From positions 186,001 through 250,000 of the forward strand of contig NZ_JARUIU010000003.1 of NCBI RefSeq assembly GCF_029667115.1: DNA of 64,000 nucleotides, given 5' to 3'. The notes under the pieces are model-generated. The model made no database searches, was not told the origin of the DNA, and was given only the letters and a program-made list of their open reading frames with translations. Source of the DNA: Jeotgalibacillus sp. ET6 (GTDB lineage: Bacteria > Bacillota > Bacilli > Bacillales > Jeotgalibacillaceae). Made by a program: the position numbers and the translations under genes. Below, one piece after another: positions 60,994 to 64,000 of the stretch; the stretch's first letter is position 1, and the number at the start of each line of letters is the position of its first letter.

Positions 60994-61224
60994 CTAATAC
61001 GTAAGTTCCCGCTCTTTTACCACTTTCAAATAGGTATAAGAATCTTTTATATAGCTTGCATAGTAGCGTGATTTTGAAAATGAGCTCATCAGGTGTTCAA
61101 AAATGTATTTGGGCACTCTATAATAATCGAATGTCCCCGTGCGAAATTGGATGCGCAGAATCTCATTAAATTGATCGTAGCCGACTGCTGTAATTAGAGA
61201 AGATTTAACAGGACGCATTTCCAT
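60994..61224 (-). CDS. KTSC domain protein (76 aa)
   Basis: 76 residues. The KTSC layout is present: SSLITAVGYDQFNEILRIQF, then TGTFDYYRVPKYIFEHLMSS and SKSRYYASYIKDSY. KTSC is a small domain found alone or fused to tRNA-synthetase-like and nucleic-acid proteins, with a presumed RNA-binding role. The final KTSC motif here is SKSRYYASYI in place of Lys-Thr-Ser-Cys-like ends, so it is a diverged member. Base use is back to the chromosomal average. Confidence 0.75.
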   Translation of the reverse strand: MEMRPVKSSLITAVGYDQFNEILRIQFRTGTFDYYRVPKYIFEHLMSSFSKSRYYASYIKDSYTYLKVVKERELTY

Positions 61225-61491
61225 GTTTCTTCACCGCCTTTACTGAATTTAGTGGTTGTGTTGATGTACTTCATACCAAAAGGGAAGGTCGTACTATTTT
61301 TCTCTATTTATAAGATTTCCCTTAGCTTTTTGGTTCCCCCAAACCCGTTATCCCTATTATAAAGGGGGTTTGAACATTTCGAAATAGAGTCGACAGAACC
61401 TCTTATTTTAAGACAAAAACAGAACTTTTTCCCTTTTAAAGACAGTTGAAAAACTGAAAAAGCAGCCTTTAATCATCTTGTGAAGCGCTCC

Positions 61492-62055
61492 TCAATCCTG
61501 CACTTTCGCATAGATATACGTGTCTGTCAGTCTTTTCCCGTCCACAGACAGGTCTTCATTTCTAAGAATCCCTTCCAGATCAAATCCAAGCCTTTCTGCC
61601 AGGTTGCGGCTTTTCAAATTTTCTTTTTCACATTGAATTTCCACCCTTTTGCATCCCAGTTCTGAAAGAGCAAATTGCTTCAATGCCCCGACCGCTTCTG
61701 TCATAAGGCCTTTCCCGCTCATCCGTGTATCCATCCAGTAACCTAATTCCACTTTTGGCATTTCCCACCTGATGTTGTGAAAGCCGGAGGAACCGACAAA
61801 CTCTCCAGTTTCTTTTACAAAAATCAGATATCTCAGGGCTTCTCTGGATAAAAATTTGATATGCGCTTCCCGTGTGTTGATTTCCGTTTCTTCAACAGTT
61901 GGCAAGCTTTGAGCAAACCCGAGCCAGGGCCGCAGCTCATGGATTGAATGACGGATGGCTTCATTTACAACTTCTCCGTCACCCGGCCGTGGCATCCGCA
62001 GCACCAATCGCTCTGTTTCGATTCTCTCCGGTACTTCCAGTAATATTGGATTCAA
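61492..62055 (-). CDS. RimJ/RimL-type GNAT acetyltransferase under T-box control
   Basis: 187 residues from the TTG at 62055 after GGGAGGGATTAAA; the open frame runs back into the T-box terminator. Motifs are ERIETERLVLRMPRPGD at the start, GYWMDTRMSGKGLMTEAVGA as motif A and CEKENLKSRNLAERLGFDLEG as motif B. A T-box leader ends 28 bases upstream, so expression depends on the charging of a tRNA. The acceptor is unknown; an amino-acid-like or tRNA-linked substrate would fit this control. Confidence 0.85.
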   Translation of the reverse strand: MNPILLEVPERIETERLVLRMPRPGDGEVVNEAIRHSIHELRPWLGFAQSLPTVEETEINTREAHIKFLSREALRYLIFVKETGEFVGSSGFHNIRWEMPKVELGYWMDTRMSGKGLMTEAVGALKQFALSELGCKRVEIQCEKENLKSRNLAERLGFDLEGILRNEDLSVDGKRLTDTYIYAKVQD

Positions 62056-62082
62056 TTTAATCCCTCCCTTTTTTGGTACAAC

Positions 62083-62377
62083 AAAAAAACTCCCGCCCCC
62101 CAAGATAAAATTATCTTGAGGGCGGAAGTTTCCGCGTTACCACCTCAGTTTATTGATACATCACTATATCAACCTCATCAGGTACGGCCAGGTTTCAGCG
62201 TATACCTTATCTCTATAACGGGAGATCCCGTCGCATCATCCTCTGCTAAAACAGATTCCCTGCGCAGCTCCAAGTCTTTGTTCAGCAAGCCCGTCTCCCT
62301 CCTTCCCAGCAACCGGAGTTCTCTTTGTCAACGCAGCCCTGCCTACTCTTCTCTTCTCAGCCTTTTTTCTTAAAATT
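62083..62377 (-). ncRNA. T-box riboswitch leader
   Basis: On the minus strand: stem I with AGTA near 62343 and GAA opposite, an AGAGA distal bulge and GGTTGCTGG loop, and the T-box CTGAGGTGGTAACGCGGA (62148-62131). The antiterminator pairs GAGG/CCTC and GCGGAA/TTCCGC around a TGGT bulge. It excludes the terminator at 62083-62125 (CCGCCC...GGGCGGG, T run). The specifier loop reads GAACAAAGA (about 62275-62283), giving AAA (Lys) or CAA (Gln); the choice is not resolved here. TGGT calls for a tRNA with A at position 73. Confidence 0.85.
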
Positions 62378-62383
62378 ACAATT

Positions 62384-62412
62384 ATTTTGCCATAAGGAGC
62401 TTTTGACGTCAA
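62384..62412 (-). promoter_or_regulatory. Promoter of the T-box leader
   Basis: On the minus strand TTGACG (62412-62407), 17-base spacer, CAAAAT (62389-62384), a good sigma-A promoter that would start transcription near 62377, just before stem I. Confidence 0.6.
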
Positions 62413-62442
62413 CCATCATTTCGTTAGATCTGTTGGTTGATT

Positions 62443-63324
62443 TTAAGAATGCGAGGTTAGGGGGAATTTAAATTCTCCCTCAAATAAAGAATCCTGGGAT
62501 AAATAAAACAACTCATCCTCATCATTTTTCCTTTTCTGAACGCTCAGTCCATCAATAACCCCAGGTTCAAAGTGAAACACAATCCGTTCAGTCGTTTTGC
62601 CGGCTGCACGGCTTACCACTTCACGTACATCCTGCTCTTTAAGCGAAATTACATCGAAAATATGAAGCACTTCTTCCTCCAGCTCCATGAGGACAATCGT
62701 TTCCAGGTCCTTCAAGTAGTAAATGGAATCAGGAAATGCGATAAGAAAATAGAACATAAGCAGTTCCGGATTATCTTTCACGGCAATCGCACTGTTTCTG
62801 ATGCAGCGGTTTTTCGCGAAGCTTTCCAGCAGCTTGAGGTCATGATCCACGCTTAGTTTGATCAACTCTTTATCCCCCGCTTTTATTTGGCTGTTCTTGA
62901 AGGATACGCTGTATTCGCATTCATCCGCCCGGGTAAAGCCAAACTTAGGATAGAAATCCAGTACTGATTGATTGGCAAAAAGGTAAATAAAATCCACACT
63001 GTCTTGGTACAACTCCAGAATATGATCCATTAACTTTTTGGCAAGCCCCTGATTACGATATCGTTTATCCGTCATGACCGTCCCGATTTGAATTGCCTGG
63101 TGCGTGACCTGATTCATTTCAATGGTCATTTTGTAAATAGATGCATTGGCAATGACTTCCCCTTCTTCATTTATAAAAGAAAAAGGGATGTACTTGTCCG
63201 TCCAGTAGCCATGGGCAAACCATGGATCAAAATCCAGCTGAAACGTTTCCTGTGCTAAACGATTAAAGCTCTCTCTCAGCCGATCATTGTCGCGATAATC
63301 GCTTACTAATTTATACTCCTGCAT
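62443..63324 (-). CDS. GNAT family N-acetyltransferase (two-domain)
   Basis: 293 residues from the ATG at 63324 with ATGGAGGAAG upstream; the frame extends to 63426 over the end of the next gene. The N-terminal half is a GNAT: IQIGTVMTDKRYRNQGLAKK near 112-131 as motif A and QSVLDFYPKFGFTRADECEY as motif B. The C-terminal half (about 165-293, NRCIRNSAIAVKDNPELLMF...) lacks a known motif and may bind the acceptor. Substrate unknown. Confidence 0.8.
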   Translation of the reverse strand: MQEYKLVSDYRDNDRLRESFNRLAQETFQLDFDPWFAHGYWTDKYIPFSFINEEGEVIANASIYKMTIEMNQVTHQAIQIGTVMTDKRYRNQGLAKKLMDHILELYQDSVDFIYLFANQSVLDFYPKFGFTRADECEYSVSFKNSQIKAGDKELIKLSVDHDLKLLESFAKNRCIRNSAIAVKDNPELLMFYFLIAFPDSIYYLKDLETIVLMELEEEVLHIFDVISLKEQDVREVVSRAAGKTTERIVFHFEPGVIDGLSVQKRKNDEDELFYLSQDSLFEGEFKFPLTSHS

Positions 63325-63389
63325 GAAACTTCCTCCATTGGGGTCTAATTCGAGCGTTATTTCCCCATAAAAACCCTCTTCAATTTTTC

Positions 63390-63989
63390 TTATTCTGCCA
63401 CTGTTAATTGAAGGCGTCCCTTCCACTCCTGAAGCAGATGGGAAAACACGTTAAGCAGTTGGCAATAATTATAAGCAGCCAAAAATGCACCCTGCAGTGG
63501 CCTGTTCTTCATGATCGGCACAGACTCTCCTAAAGTGGAACAATAGGATACACTAAATTCGGCACCTTCTTGAAAAATAGTAATAGCGCCCTCTGTATCT
63601 TTGTTAAATGAAAATAGATTTTCATCAAACTGTTGCTCTAACAAAGCAATGCCCTCTTCAGGTTTGTTTATATCTCTCAACATGTTTTTCATTTCCCGGT
63701 CAAAGTCAGATTGCTTATGTTCATACACTTTTTTCACTGCTAAATAAAGCCCTAATAATCCTGGTTCCTCACGAGGAAAAACTGCTTTTAAAAACTTCTT
63801 ATCTCTTTGAATTTCATAGAGTTTCCATTCTTTCTCTGAATGGTTTCCTACCGGATGGTACCCTCCATCAAGATTAGGACTTCCATCCGGATTATTAGGG
63901 TAAAGTTCGATGACTGTTTCTTCATTTCCTTCTCTTTTCTTTACACTGTATTTATCGGACATCGTGTTTTTAAGCTCAACGAACTTCAT
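63390..63989 (-). CDS. Hypothetical protein (199 aa)
   Basis: 199 residues, ATG at 63989 after GGTGGATC, close to the window end. Soluble, mixed composition: YSVKKREGNEETVIELYPNN, EKEWKLYEIQRDKKFLKAVF, GLLGLYLAVKKVYEHKQSDF. The C-terminal FLAAYNYCQLLNVFSHLLQE is helical. No membrane span and no family recognised. Upstream context is cut by the window. Confidence 0.6.
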   Translation of the reverse strand: MKFVELKNTMSDKYSVKKREGNEETVIELYPNNPDGSPNLDGGYHPVGNHSEKEWKLYEIQRDKKFLKAVFPREEPGLLGLYLAVKKVYEHKQSDFDREMKNMLRDINKPEEGIALLEQQFDENLFSFNKDTEGAITIFQEGAEFSVSYCSTLGESVPIMKNRPLQGAFLAAYNYCQLLNVFSHLLQEWKGRLQLTVAE

Positions 63990-64000
63990 GATCCACCATC

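Noticed and set aside
61342-61374. Hairpin CAAACCC...GGGTTTG as a terminator
   Set aside because: It lacks a T run on either strand and lies upstream, not downstream, of the KTSC gene; role unclear.
62116-62373. Plus-strand 85-codon open frame over the T-box
   Set aside because: It has no ribosome site and lies antisense to a clear T-box RNA, whose pairing explains the base composition.
1-64000. tRNA, rRNA, prophage or transposase genes
   Set aside because: No cloverleaf, rRNA stretch, phage structural gene, integrase or transposase motif was recognised in any frame.

Overview
The window reads as chromosomal DNA of a Bacillaceae-type Firmicute. Ribosome binding sites are strong AGGAGG types, TTG and GTG starts are frequent, and housekeeping content is Bacillus-like: YteA, a SipS-type signal peptidase, DUF2515/YppC, an ECF transporter, ECF sigma factors with SigW-like promoters, and a T-box leader. 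The genus cannot be fixed from this sequence. No rRNA, tRNA, integrase, transposase or CRISPR array was seen.

Layout. 1-5.5 kb: ECF sigma, PadR and FtsW/RodA-like operon (cut by the window start), GrpB, phosphatase, GNAT and inositol-phosphatase genes, and two MpsC-family paralogues. 5.6-11 kb: small proteins, aldo/keto reductase, YteA, a divergent HxlR/RidA pair, a second ECF sigma operon and signal peptidase I. 11-16.2 kb: an ECF-type importer (S, fused A-A', T) with a PHP hydrolase and a divergent RpiR regulator. 16.2-38.1 kb: ordinary accessory genes (membrane proteins, methyltransferase, soluble chemoreceptor, GNATs, LysM protein, TPR regulator, threonine-aldolase family enzyme, GH144-like hydrolase, PAP2, VOC), several microproteins, and most copies of a MITE-like repeat. 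38.3-46.9 kb: an AT-rich orphan, an M23 peptidase and three MFS exporters, each beside a regulator (AraC, ArsR-type, TetR), two with visible operators.

The main system lies at 47.0-60.8 kb, in DNA clearly more AT-rich than its flanks. It looks like a DNA-phosphorothioation defence island. A minus-strand series encodes DptF, DptG and DptH (restriction, with P-loop ATPase and FtsK/HerA motors), followed by SspB (DUF4007) and SspC (AAA ATPase). A convergent plus-strand gene encodes SspD (PAPS-reductase-like ATP pyrophosphatase). By family knowledge, SspB/C/D place a single-stranded phosphorothioate mark and the FGH module attacks unmarked DNA. No SspA/DndA cysteine desulfurase, SspE or DndB is encoded here, so sulfur would have to come from a desulfurase elsewhere in the genome. 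DptH also carries an apparent PD-(D/E)xK nuclease signature upstream of its motor domain.

Other notable items are nine same-orientation copies of a repeat with terminal inverted repeats (one copy supplies the 3' end of hxlR), a T-box riboswitch in front of an acetyltransferase instead of an amino-acid gene, two near-identical SigW-type promoters, an attenuator-like pair of exclusive hairpins, and a microprotein gene whose second codon is a stop. 61-64 kb holds a KTSC protein, two GNAT proteins and an unknown protein.
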